Part shown: one piece after another, positions 1-7,993 of the stretch
Layout: the number at the start of each line of letters is the position of its first letter
Position numbering within the stretch: position 1 is the first letter of the stretch
Source: Sphingomonadales bacterium
Lineage (GTDB): Bacteria; Pseudomonadota; Alphaproteobacteria; Sphingomonadales; Sphingomonadaceae
NCBI GenBank assembly: GCA_018971065.1
Contig: JAGWVC010000028.1
Coordinates: 1-39,018, forward strand
Direction: 5' to 3'
Length of the DNA stretch: 39,018 nt
The notes under the pieces: model-generated
Databases searched by the model: none
What the model was told of the DNA's origin: nothing
What the model saw: only the letters and a program-made list of their open reading frames with translations
Made by a program: the position numbers and the translations under genes

Positions 1-750
1 GTGCTCGGCGATCAGCCGTTCCCGCTGGCCAGCACCGGCAAGATCGCCATCGTCGCCACCTTCCTCGAAGGCGTCGATCAGGGCCGCTACCACCTCGACG
101 ACATGTACCCGCTGATGGTGCCGCTGCCCTCGCACAAGTTCGCCGGCCCCCGCGCCCCGGTGCGTCAGGGCGCCATGCTCCCCGCGCAAACCCTCATCAA
201 CCTCGCGCTGGAACGCAGCGACAACCGCGCCACCGACGCCCTGCTCGCCGCCATCGGCGGGCCGCAGGCGGTGGACCGCTGGCTGCACAAGGTGGGAATG
301 GGCGGCATCCACATCGATCGCGACATCGCCACGCTGGTCCGTGACGACGGCGTCATCAACCCCGCCACCACCATCGACGTGCGCGACAGCACCACGCCGC
401 TGGCAATGGTCCGCCTGCTTGCCGGGCTCTACCAGGGCGAATGGCTCAGCGCGCCCAGCCGCGATGTCCTGTTCGCGGCGATGGCCAATTGCCTCACCGG
501 CAAGCGCCGCATGAAGGCCGGCGTCCCGGGCGAGGCGCTGGTCGGCCACAAGACCGGCACGCTGAACAACACCTCCAGCGACGTCGGCATCATCCGCACG
601 CCCGAAGGCCGCACCCTCGCCATTGCCATCTATGTCACCGGGCAGGGCGGCAAGCCCGGTCGCGAGGGCCGCATCGCCAGCATCGCGCGCGGTATCTACG
701 AAGGCTATCGCCCCGCCGCGCAGATGGCCGGCTACGAAATGTCGCGCTGA
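1..750 (+). CDS. Class A beta-lactamase-like serine hydrolase (5' end cut by window)
   Basis: C-terminal 249 residues of a penicillin-recognising serine hydrolase, presumably periplasmic. The active-site S-x-x-K is STGK at visible residues 11-14, SDN follows at 73-75 and the KTG triad at 184-186, in class A order and spacing. The usual omega-loop ending, DSTTP, is also present. The GTG at base 1 is only the first codon of the window. In class A enzymes about 60 or more residues, including a signal peptide, precede the active serine, so the gene starts outside. The omega loop has no glutamate where class A enzymes carry the deacylating Glu166: DR is followed by DIATL instead of a W-E-P type sequence. 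Real beta-lactam hydrolysis is therefore uncertain. It converges on the minus-strand lipoprotein gene. Confidence 0.85.
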   Translation: MLGDQPFPLASTGKIAIVATFLEGVDQGRYHLDDMYPLMVPLPSHKFAGPRAPVRQGAMLPAQTLINLALERSDNRATDALLAAIGGPQAVDRWLHKVGMGGIHIDRDIATLVRDDGVINPATTIDVRDSTTPLAMVRLLAGLYQGEWLSAPSRDVLFAAMANCLTGKRRMKAGVPGEALVGHKTGTLNNTSSDVGIIRTPEGRTLAIAIYVTGQGGKPGREGRIASIARGIYEGYRPAAQMAGYEMSR

Positions 751-859
751 CCCGCGACCCGCTTCACCGGAATTTCGGACTGACCTGATTTGGGCGCTTC
801 ACCGCGCCCCGATTCACCATGATTGGTGCGCTGTCCCGCTCAACCCGCCGCGATCACGC

Positions 860-894
860 AAAAGAAAAGGCGCGCGGGGATGTCCCCGCGCGCC
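860..894 (-). terminator. Rho-independent terminator of the small lipoprotein gene
   Basis: Perfect 12-bp arms GGCGCGCGGGGA (869-880) and TCCCCGCGCGCC (883-894). Read on the minus strand the hairpin is followed by TTTTCTTTT. It lies about 30 bp past the lipoprotein stop codon. Very strong match to an intrinsic terminator. Confidence 0.9.
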
Positions 895-925
895 CAATCT
901 GTCGCAATCTGCGGAAACCGCGAGA

Positions 926-1162
926 TTACTTGCTGGCAGCAGCCGAAGCGGCTTCCGAAGCGGCCGAAGCGGCGCCCGAAGCAGCCGAGTCAGCAGCCGA
1001 AGCGGCGCCCGAAGCAGCCGAAGCGGCGGTGTCGGCAGCCGAAGCAGCGGTGTCAGCAGCCGAAGCAGCCGAATCGGTCGAAGCAGCTTCTTCCTTCTTG
1101 CCGCAGGCCGAGAGGGTCAGAGCGGCACCGGCAACGGCGGCAGCGAGAATGATCTTGCGCAT
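926..1162 (-). CDS. Small Ala/Ser heptad-repeat lipoprotein
   Basis: A 78-residue precursor with a basic start (MRK), a hydrophobic stretch and the lipobox LSAC with Cys20, so a lipid-anchored envelope protein is predicted. After a short charged linker (GKKEEA) the mature part is almost only Ala, Ser, Asp and Thr in seven-residue units (SAADTAA twice, then SAASGAA, SAADSAA, SAASEAA), ending in Ser-Lys. The start is the ATG with AGGA about 9 nt upstream. It stands alone, with its own strong terminator. Size, lipid anchor, helical heptads and C-terminal lysine recall Braun lipoprotein, but there is no sequence similarity that I can see. It could instead be a low-complexity toxin-like or unstructured lipoprotein. 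The lipoprotein call is solid; the function is unknown. Confidence 0.8.
   Translation of the reverse strand: MRKIILAAAVAGAALTLSACGKKEEAASTDSAASAADTAASAADTAASAASGAASAADSAASGAASAASEAASAAASK
966..1021. repeat. Internal direct repeat in the lipoprotein gene
   Basis: A 23-nt unit beginning GAAGCGGCGCCCGAAGC occurs at 966-988 and again at 999-1021, offset by 33 nt (11 codons). It sits in a longer run of GCAGCCGAAGC-type units. Such repeats are prone to in-frame expansion or contraction, so protein length may vary among strains. Confidence 0.75.
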
Positions 1163-1431
1163 GAATGGTATTCCTTGAACAGCGAGTGGACCACGCGCGG
1201 TTCGCCCACGAACCCATGGAGCGCCCGAGCGGAAAGCCTACCGCATGAGTAGACTTCGCGCGTCAATTAATCACCTTGGCGCAACGATGCAAGCGCTAGT
1301 CGCGCAATCAGTCGTATGCAGGCGCATTTCCATATCGGGACAGGTGGAAAAGTGCCCGCATCGGGCCGGTCCTGCCGGGTTTTTGCCGCCCCGCGCTTTT
1401 CCCTGGGCGCCCAAGTCCCTATGACGCGGCA

Positions 1432-4284
1432 ATGGCAAGTTCGCGACAGCACCTCTATCTGGTCGATGGTTCGGCCTATATCTTCCGCGCCTATCATCGT
1501 CTGCCGCCGCTGACGAATCCGCAAGGAACGCCGGTCGGGGCGGTCTACGGCTATACCACCATGCTGTGGAAACTGGCGGATGACCTGCACAAGGCCGACG
1601 GTCCCACGCACCTTGCCGTCGTTCTCGACAAGGCCGGCACCTCGTTCCGCAACGCGATGTACGATCAGTACAAGGCCAATCGCCCGCCCGCGCCCGAAGA
1701 CCTCGTGCCGCAGTTCCCGCTGATCCGCGACGCCACCCGCGCGTTTTCGCTGCCGCTGGTCGAGGAGCCCGACCTTGAGGCCGATGACATGATCGCCTCC
1801 TATGCCCGCGCCGCCACCGCGCGCGGCTGGGACGTCACCATCGTCTCGTCCGACAAGGACCTGATGCAGCTTGTCGGCACCTGCGCCGACGGTGGCGGCT
1901 GTGTCGATATGCTCGATACGATGAAGAACCAGCGCATCGACATCCCCGAGGTGGTCGAGAAGTTCGGCGTGCCGCCCGAAAAGGTCGGCGACGTTCTCGC
2001 GCTGATGGGCGATTCGGTGGACAATGTCCCCGGCATCCGCGGCATCGGCCCCAAGACCGCGACCAAGCTGATCCAGGAACACGGCGATCTCGAATCGGCC
2101 CTCGCCGCCGCGCCCGGCATGAAAGCCGGCAAGCTGCGCGACAGCCTGATCGAGCAGGCCGACATGGCGCGCCTGTCGCGGCGGCTGGTGCAGCTCAAGG
2201 AAGATTGCGAGCTGCCGCTGCCGCTGGAAGCGTTCGAACTGGGCGCGATCCCGCCCGATCCGCTGGCTGCGTTCCTTGCCACCCACGGCTTCACCAGCCT
2301 GCTCAAGCGCCTCGGCGGCGGCAGCGGCAGCCCCGAGCGGGCCACGAACCTGCACCCGGCCAAGCCGGTCACCCCGGGCGCCGCGCCCGCTCCGGTCGGC
2401 ACCCGCCAGCCATTGCCGGAAATGCCCGCGATCGACCGTTCGACCTATGAATGCGTGCAGACCGTCGAGGCGCTCGAACGCTGGATCGCCCGCGCGTTTT
2501 CGGCGCGGCTGGTCGCGGTCGATACCGAAACCTCGATGCTCGACGCGATGCGCGCCGATCTTGCCGGCGTCAGCCTCGCGGTCGGCGCCAACGAAGCGTG
2601 CTACATCCCGCTCGGCCACGGCGGCAGCGACATGTTCGCCGAAAAGCCACAGCAGGTGGACAGGGCGCAGGCGCTGGCTCTGCTCAAGCCGCTGCTGGAA
2701 AGCGATGCGGTGCTCAAGGTCGGCCAGAACATCAAGTACGACCTCAACGTCCTGGCGCGCCACGGCATAGCCGTCGCGCCGATCGACGATACGATGGTGA
2801 TCAGCTTCGACCTCGACGCCGGACGGGCCGAGGACATGACCGGCCACGGCATGGACGACCTGTCGCAGCGCCACCTCGGCCACCAGACCCTGACGTTCAA
2901 GGACATCTGCGGCGCCGGCAAGAAGGCCATCCCGTTCGGTGAAGTCCCGCTCGATCGCGCCACGCAATATGCCGCCGAGGATGCCGACGTCACCTGGCGC
3001 CTCCACGCTCACCTCAAGCCGCGCCTTGCCGAAGAACACGCCACCCGCATCTACGAGCGTGTCGATCGCCCGCTGATCGCGGTGGTGGCCGGCATGGAAC
3101 GCAACGGCATCCGCGTCGATCGCGAGCGGCTGGCCGGGCTGTCGTCCGAATTCGCCACGCAGATCGCCGCGCTGGAGGCGGAGATTCACGGCCTTGCCGG
3201 AATGCCGTTCACCATCGGCAGCCCCAAGCAGCTCGGCGAGGTGCTGTTCGACAAGCTCGGCCTGAAGGGCGGCAAGAAGGGCAAGACCGGCCAGTACTCC
3301 ACTGACCAGTCGGTGCTGGAGGCGCTGGCGTCGCAGCCCGAAAGCGGCACCGGCGGCGAAGTGGCGCGCAAGGTGCTGGACTGGCGGCAGCTTGCCAAGC
3401 TGCGCTCCACCTACACCGAGGCGCTGCAGGCGGCGATCAACCCCGATACCCAGCGCGTCCACACCAGCTACAGCCTGGTCGGCGCGCAGACCGGACGGCT
3501 GTCCTCGACCGAGCCGAACCTCCAGAACATCCCCATCCGCACCGAAATCGGCCGCCAGATTCGCGATTGCTTCGTGGCGGAGCCGGGCAACGTCCTGCTG
3601 GCGGCCGACTATTCGCAGATCGAATTGCGTCTCGCCGCGCACATGGCCGATGTGCCGGCGCTGAAGGAGGCCTTCGCGCAAGGGCAGGACATTCACGCCC
3701 GCACCGCGCAGGAATTGTTCGGCACGGTCGATCGTGACACGCGCGGCCGCGCCAAGACGATCAACTTCGCCATCCTCTACGGCATCTCGCGCTGGGGCCT
3801 CGCCACCCGGCTCGGCACCTCGTCCGACGAAGCGCAGGCGATGATCGACCGCTATTTCGAACGCTTCCCCGGCATCCAGCGCTACATCCACGAGACCCTC
3901 GAATCGACGCGGGAGCGCGGCTATTCGCTCACCCTGTTCGGTCGCAAGTGCTGGTTCCCGCGCATCAATTCGAAGAACCAGGCCGAACGCCAGGGCAGCG
4001 AACGCGCCGCGATCAACGCGCCGATCCAGGGCACCTGCGCCGACATCATCAAGCGCGCGATGGCCCGCATGGGGCCGGCGCTGGCCGAAGCCGGCCTGCC
4101 CGATGTGCGGATGCTGCTGCAGGTCCACGACGAACTCGTGTTCGAGGTGCCCGAGGCGGACGTGGAAGCGGCAAAGCCGGTGATTCGCGAGGTCATGGCC
4201 ACCGCAGCCCAGCCCGCCGTCACGCTCGACGTGGAGCTTGGCATCGAAATCGGCACCGGCCCCAGTTGGGGCGCGGCGCACTGA
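1432..4284 (+). CDS. polA: DNA polymerase I
   Basis: Family A DNA polymerase of 950 residues, normal for full-length bacterial Pol I. It removes RNA primers and fills gaps in replication and repair. The 5' nuclease domain covers about residues 1-290 (starts LVDGSAYIFRAYH; helix-hairpin-helix near GIRGIGPKTA). The 3'-5' proofreading domain covers about 330-530, with its metal ligands kept as Asp364-x-Glu366. The polymerase domain shows motif A DYSQIELRL (Asp726), motif B RAKTINFAILYG (Lys775, Tyr783) and motif C HDE (Asp900). All three activities therefore look intact. The ATG start gives the family N-terminus; its ribosome site is weak. The mscS-type gene follows 48 bp later and may be co-transcribed. 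Confidence 0.98.
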   Translation: MASSRQHLYLVDGSAYIFRAYHRLPPLTNPQGTPVGAVYGYTTMLWKLADDLHKADGPTHLAVVLDKAGTSFRNAMYDQYKANRPPAPEDLVPQFPLIRDATRAFSLPLVEEPDLEADDMIASYARAATARGWDVTIVSSDKDLMQLVGTCADGGGCVDMLDTMKNQRIDIPEVVEKFGVPPEKVGDVLALMGDSVDNVPGIRGIGPKTATKLIQEHGDLESALAAAPGMKAGKLRDSLIEQADMARLSRRLVQLKEDCELPLPLEAFELGAIPPDPLAAFLATHGFTSLLKRLGGGSGSPERATNLHPAKPVTPGAAPAPVGTRQPLPEMPAIDRSTYECVQTVEALERWIARAFSARLVAVDTETSMLDAMRADLAGVSLAVGANEACYIPLGHGGSDMFAEKPQQVDRAQALALLKPLLESDAVLKVGQNIKYDLNVLARHGIAVAPIDDTMVISFDLDAGRAEDMTGHGMDDLSQRHLGHQTLTFKDICGAGKKAIPFGEVPLDRATQYAAEDADVTWRLHAHLKPRLAEEHATRIYERVDRPLIAVVAGMERNGIRVDRERLAGLSSEFATQIAALEAEIHGLAGMPFTIGSPKQLGEVLFDKLGLKGGKKGKTGQYSTDQSVLEALASQPESGTGGEVARKVLDWRQLAKLRSTYTEALQAAINPDTQRVHTSYSLVGAQTGRLSSTEPNLQNIPIRTEIGRQIRDCFVAEPGNVLLAADYSQIELRLAAHMADVPALKEAFAQGQDIHARTAQELFGTVDRDTRGRAKTINFAILYGISRWGLATRLGTSSDEAQAMIDRYFERFPGIQRYIHETLESTRERGYSLTLFGRKCWFPRINSKNQAERQGSERAAINAPIQGTCADIIKRAMARMGPALAEAGLPDVRMLLQVHDELVFEVPEADVEAAKPVIREVMATAAQPAVTLDVELGIEIGTGPSWGAAH

Positions 4285-4332
4285 TGCGTCTGTTCAGCGC
4301 CGTGCAATCGTCGCGCTGGCAAGGCGGCGGCC

Positions 4333-5457
4333 ATGCATGACACGCTGCTCCCCACGGCACTGTACGCCTCGCTGAAGGCAGCCGCCATTCGCTTGCCGCT
4401 GCCGAAATCGCCGATCTCGCCCGACGATCTGCCCACGTCCGACGAGTTGTGGCACTGGTCCACCCGTCTCACCCATGCCTCGATCGCGGCGGGCATCGCC
4501 ATCGGCATCGCGCTGGCATTCCACGCGCTCGTGTTCGTTGCCCTGCGGCGACTCGCGCGGCGGTCCGACGCGATGGCCGATGTCGTCACCGTGTCGCGCC
4601 TCAACCAGCCCGCGCGCTGGTCGCTGGTGGCAATGGCGGTGTCCGGCGCAGCGGAGAGCGACCGGCTGGTCGATCATGTCTGGAGCGCGATCGCGCCATT
4701 CGTGGTGCCGGCGTTGATCGGCTGGGTGATCTACGCGGTCACGATGGTCGTCACCAACCTGATGCAGGTCCATGTCGGCCTGGCCGATGCAGAGGTAGAC
4801 ACGCGCCGCCGGCGCACCCGCATCACCATCCTCTCGCGCCTCGCCGGGTTCCTGATCGTGCTGGTCACGATCGCGCTGATGATGCTGGGCATTCCCGGCG
4901 TGCGCCACATCGGTGCCACGCTGATCGCGTCGGCCGGCATCATGGGGCTGGCGGTCGGCGCCGCTGCGCAACCGGCGCTGAAGTCGCTGATCGCCGGCAT
5001 CCAGATCGCGCTGACCGAGCCGGTGCGGATCGACGATGTCGTGGTGATCGACGGCGAGACCGGCCGGATCGAGGACATTCGCCTCAGCTATGTGGTGATT
5101 CGCACCCCCGACGAGCGCCGGGTGATCGTGCCGACAACGAAGTTCCTGGAAGCCAGCTTCCAGAACTGGACCCGCGTCGGCGGCATCACCGGCCATGTCG
5201 TGCTGCCGATCAAGCCGGGGTTCGAGATCGCGCCGATTCGCGAGGTGTTCCTGGCGCTGCTGGCGAAGCGCCCCGAATGGGACGGTCGCACCGGCAAACT
5301 CCAGGTAACCGAGGCGCGGGTCGGCTCGGTCGAACTGCGCCTGATGGTGAGCGCGGCCGACCCTTCGCAGCTTGCCGACCTGCGGTTTGCCATGCGTGAG
5401 GCAATGCTGGACTGGCTGCGGCGCGAAATGCCCGACGCCCTGTGCGCCACTACCTGA
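4333..5457 (+). CDS. MscS-family small-conductance mechanosensitive channel
   Basis: Inner-membrane channel of 374 residues, expected to release solutes on hypo-osmotic shock. Hydrophobic helices lie at about 50-72, 117-144 and 168-186, followed by a Gly/Ala-rich pore helix at about 195-222 (GIMGLAVGAAAQPALKS). The beta domain follows, with the family-typical VRIDDVVVIDG and RTPDERRVIVP, then a soluble alpha/beta tail. The order matches MscS, with an N-terminal extension relative to E. coli MscS. ATG is preceded by a weak AAGGCGG. It lies directly downstream of polA on the same strand. Gating and ion preference cannot be read from sequence. Confidence 0.92.
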   Translation: MHDTLLPTALYASLKAAAIRLPLPKSPISPDDLPTSDELWHWSTRLTHASIAAGIAIGIALAFHALVFVALRRLARRSDAMADVVTVSRLNQPARWSLVAMAVSGAAESDRLVDHVWSAIAPFVVPALIGWVIYAVTMVVTNLMQVHVGLADAEVDTRRRRTRITILSRLAGFLIVLVTIALMMLGIPGVRHIGATLIASAGIMGLAVGAAAQPALKSLIAGIQIALTEPVRIDDVVVIDGETGRIEDIRLSYVVIRTPDERRVIVPTTKFLEASFQNWTRVGGITGHVVLPIKPGFEIAPIREVFLALLAKRPEWDGRTGKLQVTEARVGSVELRLMVSAADPSQLADLRFAMREAMLDWLRREMPDALCATT

Positions 5458-5504
5458 GCGTACCGCCACCTGAATCGGCCGGAAAACGGCCTTGGCTGCC
5501 CCAT

Positions 5505-5592
5505 CAGAAAAAAGGCCCGGCTGTTGCCAGCCGGGCCATGAAAGTCTTGGGAGAGGATGCCTGAAAGGCAGGGTCTTTATCTCCCTCCTCTC
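5505..5592 (-). ncRNA. Candidate small RNA: three-way junction plus terminator
   Basis: Read on the minus strand, 5592 to 5551 folds completely. A 7-bp stem GAGAGGA/TCCTCTC encloses GGG-AGATAAAGA-CCC and TGCCT-TTC-AGGCA, leaving no unpaired base at the junction. A 13-nt linker leads to the terminator hairpin and U tract. No gene follows on this strand, so it is not a leader. It could be a free sRNA or the processed 3' end of the uspA mRNA, whose stop is about 170 bp upstream. I cannot place a clear promoter and do not recognise an RNA family. Confidence 0.5.
5508..5537 (-). terminator. Rho-independent terminator of the candidate sRNA / uspA transcript
   Basis: Nine-bp perfect stem GGCCCGGCT (5514-5522) and AGCCGGGCC (5529-5537) with a 6-nt loop. 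On the minus strand it is followed by TTTTTT. The mscS-like gene on the plus strand ends about 50 bp away and may also use this hairpin, but the U tract serves only the minus strand. Confidence 0.88.
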
Positions 5593-5619
5593 AAAATTGT
5601 GCAAGTGCGAAATAGGCGG

Positions 5620-5660
5620 TGCCGGTTGAAAAATTTGCAACTTAGGTTGCGCAACCGGCA
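5620..5660. repeat. Inverted repeat upstream of the candidate sRNA
   Basis: TGCCGGTTG (5620-5628) and CAACCGGCA (5652-5660) form 9-bp perfect arms. The right arm overlaps a second perfect palindrome, GGTTGCGCAACC (5645-5656). It lies about 30 bp upstream of the sRNA start on the minus strand, so it may be an operator for it or a fold in the uspA 3' UTR. In the 302 bp between the mscS-like gene and uspA I see only this, the sRNA and its terminator. Confidence 0.5.
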
Positions 5661-5759
5661 ATTCCCTGAATTTCCGTCAGAATTTTGGTAAAATCCCGGA
5701 TGCGTGGCATGCACGCGGGCGCGACTGACCCGCGGGCATTGCGCTGCAGCAAGAAGCGG

Positions 5760-6542
5760 TTAGTGCGCCAGCAGCAGTGCCGGGCCGTCCTCCTGCCCCA
5801 GGAAAAAGCGGGTCACGCCGCCGAACAGGTATTCGCGCATCCGGCTGCGACCATAGGCGCCCATCACCAGCAACTGCCCTTGCAGGCGCGCCACCGCCGC
5901 CGCCAGCGATTCCTCGGTGGAACCGGTGCGCGGCACTTCCTGGAAATCGGCCTTCACGCCATGACGCGACAGGTATTGCAGTGCTTCCGTGGCCGGGAAT
6001 CCACCGGCCTTTTCGGTCACGGACAGCAGCGTCACGTCCGTGGCGCGGGTCAGCAGGGGCAAGGCTGCCCGCAGCGCCCCCGCCGATTCGTTGCCGCCGT
6101 CCCAGCCGATGCAGACCCGCTCGGGCGGCAGCGGGGCGACGTCGCCCAGCGGCGCCAGCAGCACCGGGCAGCGCGTCGCCAGGGTCAGCTCGCCGGCAAT
6201 CTCGCTGCCCTTCGACAGCACGATAATATCGGCCAGCCGCGCCGCATCGGCCAGCGCGTCCACCGGTTCGTCCTCGCAACGCACCACGTCGAACGGCACG
6301 TCGTCGCGCTGGAGGCGCGCGGCGATCTCGGCCGCAAACGCGTCGTCGCTGTCCAGCGCCTCGCGAATCGCGTCGGTGGCGACGAAGCTGCCGCCCATCG
6401 CATCGACCGACATGAACCGGCTGACCGGCGTGTCGACCACGATGGTGACATGCCCGCCGGTCACGCGCGCCAGCGCCATCGCGGTGTCCAGCCGGGGGAT
6501 CATCGCCGGGGAACGGTCCGCAAGAAGAAGTATCGATCGCAT
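5760..6542 (-). CDS. Universal stress protein, tandem UspA domains
   Basis: Protein of 260 residues, about twice a single Usp domain. The N-terminal domain starts MRSILLLADRSP; the second begins near VCIGWDGGNESAG. The C-terminal domain keeps the ATP-binding pattern G-x2-G-x9-G: GAYGRSRMREYLFGG. Usp proteins are cytosolic nucleotide-binding proteins induced by starvation, oxidants or membrane stress. I chose the ATG at 6542 because GGAAAGG lies about 11 nt upstream; an in-frame TTG at 6563 would add seven residues and bury that site. It is divergent from the glutathione peroxidase gene, which also suggests a stress role. The specific stress is unknown. Confidence 0.9.
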   Translation of the reverse strand: MRSILLLADRSPAMIPRLDTAMALARVTGGHVTIVVDTPVSRFMSVDAMGGSFVATDAIREALDSDDAFAAEIAARLQRDDVPFDVVRCEDEPVDALADAARLADIIVLSKGSEIAGELTLATRCPVLLAPLGDVAPLPPERVCIGWDGGNESAGALRAALPLLTRATDVTLLSVTEKAGGFPATEALQYLSRHGVKADFQEVPRTGSTEESLAAAVARLQGQLLVMGAYGRSRMREYLFGGVTRFFLGQEDGPALLLAH

Positions 6543-6718
6543 GTTGGCCTGCCTTTCCAGCAATGGGGGGAGACGGGCAGAACCCGCCCCGGCGCTATTG
6601 ACCCGCGCTATTCCATACCAGCATCGCCCGCGCCATGATCGAGGTCAACCCGCGCTTGCCCGCGCCTTGCGCCGGGGTTAGCCTCGCGGCAATTCCGAAC
6701 CCTGTGGGAGAATGCACC

Positions 6719-7264
6719 ATGTCCGATCTTGCCGCCATTCCGCTGACCCGCCTCGATGGCGCCGGCGACAGTCTGGCCAACCACGCCGGCAATGTCCTGC
6801 TGGTCGTCAACGTCGCCAGCAAATGCGGCCTTACCCCGCAGTACGAAGCACTGGAAAAGCTCTATAACCAGTACAAGGGCCAGGGTTTCGAGGTGCTGGG
6901 CTTCCCCGCCAACGATTTCGGCGCGCAGGAGCCGGGAACCAATGACGAGATCGCCGCGTTCTGTTCCGCGAACTATGGCGTCTCGTTCCCGATGTTCACC
7001 AAGGCCGACGTGACCGGTCCCGCCAAGCAACCGCTTTATGCGGCGCTTATCGCGGCCCAGCCCACCAAGCAGGGTGAACCCGAAGCGTGGCGCGAACGGC
7101 TGCGCGGCTATGGCATGACGCCGACCGAGGACCCCGATGTGCTGTGGAACTTCGAAAAGTTCCTGATCGGGCGCGACGGCAAGGTGGCCGGCCGGTTCGC
7201 CCCGGGCGTTACGCCGGACGACGCGCTGATCACCGGGGCGATCGAGGCCGAACTGGCCAAATAA
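6719..7264 (+). CDS. Glutathione peroxidase family, Cys-type (probably thioredoxin-dependent)
   Basis: Reduces peroxides in the cytoplasm; 181 residues. The peroxidatic residue is Cys36 in NVASKCGLT, a cysteine where mammalian enzymes have selenocysteine. Gln70 (FGAQEPG) and the Trp-Asn of WNFEKFL complete the catalytic set. Cys82 (AAFCSANYG) matches the resolving cysteine of yeast-type thioredoxin-dependent enzymes, so thioredoxin is a likelier reductant than glutathione. A family-conserved cysteine in FPCNQFG is replaced (FPANDFG), and an insert of about 15 residues lies before WNF. The start at 6719 has GGGAG upstream; the longer in-frame reading begins in non-coding DNA. The ferritin-like gene follows at once. 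Confidence 0.93.
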   Translation: MSDLAAIPLTRLDGAGDSLANHAGNVLLVVNVASKCGLTPQYEALEKLYNQYKGQGFEVLGFPANDFGAQEPGTNDEIAAFCSANYGVSFPMFTKADVTGPAKQPLYAALIAAQPTKQGEPEAWRERLRGYGMTPTEDPDVLWNFEKFLIGRDGKVAGRFAPGVTPDDALITGAIEAELAK

Positions 7265-7275
7265 CGGAGGCAGCC

Positions 7276-7989
7276 ATCGCGACGTCGGAAACCAGCAGCG
7301 CCACCCCGGCGACAACACCTTCGGTTTCCCACGTCGCAGCGGGCTTCACCGCCCGGTTCCGCCGACGCTATCTCGACGTTCTCGCGTCGATCTACCTCTA
7401 CAACGAATATCGCGGCTACACCTCGCTCGACCGCGTGCTGGCAGCAGTGCGCGTGCGCTGCCCCGACGATCGGGCCTTCATCGCCGCGATCGAACAGCAC
7501 CGCGCCGACGAGGAAAAGCACTATCGCATGTTCCGCCGCTGGTTCGAACGCCAGGGCCGGATGCCGCTGGCGGTGGGTCGCGGCTATGGCCACATCGACC
7601 ACTTCATCGCCTTCGCGTTCGGCGTGGATATCGAACACCTCGACACCACCGCCGTCGTTGCCGATCCGGCCGCGTTCGAACGTCTGTGCCGCGTCATCGC
7701 GCTCACCGAACAGCGTGGGCTGGCCCAGGTCGAAATCCTGCGCGGCAACGCGATCGTCCAGGCCGATCCGGTCATGCGCCGCATCTTCGCGATCATCCAC
7801 CACGATGAACCGCGCCATTTCCTGCCTTATCTGGAATGGCTGGCGCGGCACGGCTTGCCCATCGCCTCGCGCCGTGAACGCCTGGCCGACTGGTGCATCC
7901 ACAAGCTGCTGATGCTGTGGAAGCTGCCGATCCTGTTCTGCAACCCGTGGGCGCCGCGCCTGCGCGACTGGCCCGATCAGGCCGGCTGA
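7276..7989 (+). CDS. Ferritin-like di-iron protein with apparent ATC start
   Basis: About 237 residues. Four helices carry a carboxylate di-iron pattern: Glu in YNEYRGY, E-x-x-H in DEEKHYRMF, Glu in LTEQRGLAQVE, and E-x-x-H in HDEPRHF. This is typical of ferritin-like oxidases; substrate unknown. There is no ATG, GTG or TTG between the upstream stop and the first ligand helix. GGAGG at 7266-7270 stands five bases before ATC at 7276, which I take as the start. GTG codons at 7087 or 7144 would overlap gpx by more than 100 bp, and GTG at 7435 would remove the first ligand. It is co-transcribed with the peroxidase, which fits iron or peroxide handling. A sequencing error (ATG read as ATC) is the alternative. 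Confidence 0.75.
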   Translation: MATSETSSATPATTPSVSHVAAGFTARFRRRYLDVLASIYLYNEYRGYTSLDRVLAAVRVRCPDDRAFIAAIEQHRADEEKHYRMFRRWFERQGRMPLAVGRGYGHIDHFIAFAFGVDIEHLDTTAVVADPAAFERLCRVIALTEQRGLAQVEILRGNAIVQADPVMRRIFAIIHHDEPRHFLPYLEWLARHGLPIASRRERLADWCIHKLLMLWKLPILFCNPWAPRLRDWPDQAG

Positions 7990-7993
7990 CGGT

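Noticed and set aside
792..809. GGGCGC-TTCACC-GCGCCC hairpin after the beta-lactamase-like gene
   Set aside because: The stem is short and no T run follows; too weak to call a terminator.
1163..1431. Promoters in the gap between the lipoprotein and polA genes
   Set aside because: TTGACG occurs on the minus strand near 1260, but no -10 box stands at normal spacing, so I do not call a promoter.
1267..4281. 1004-residue open frame antisense to polA
   Set aside because: High-GC codon bias keeps the opposite frame open. The product is His/Arg/Gln/Ala-rich with no domain, while polA on the plus strand is complete.
5511..5550. Short minus-strand ORF (ATGGCCCGG...) in the sRNA terminator
   Set aside because: It has no ribosome site at proper spacing and lies in the terminator stem and U tract; there is no downstream gene for a leader peptide to control.
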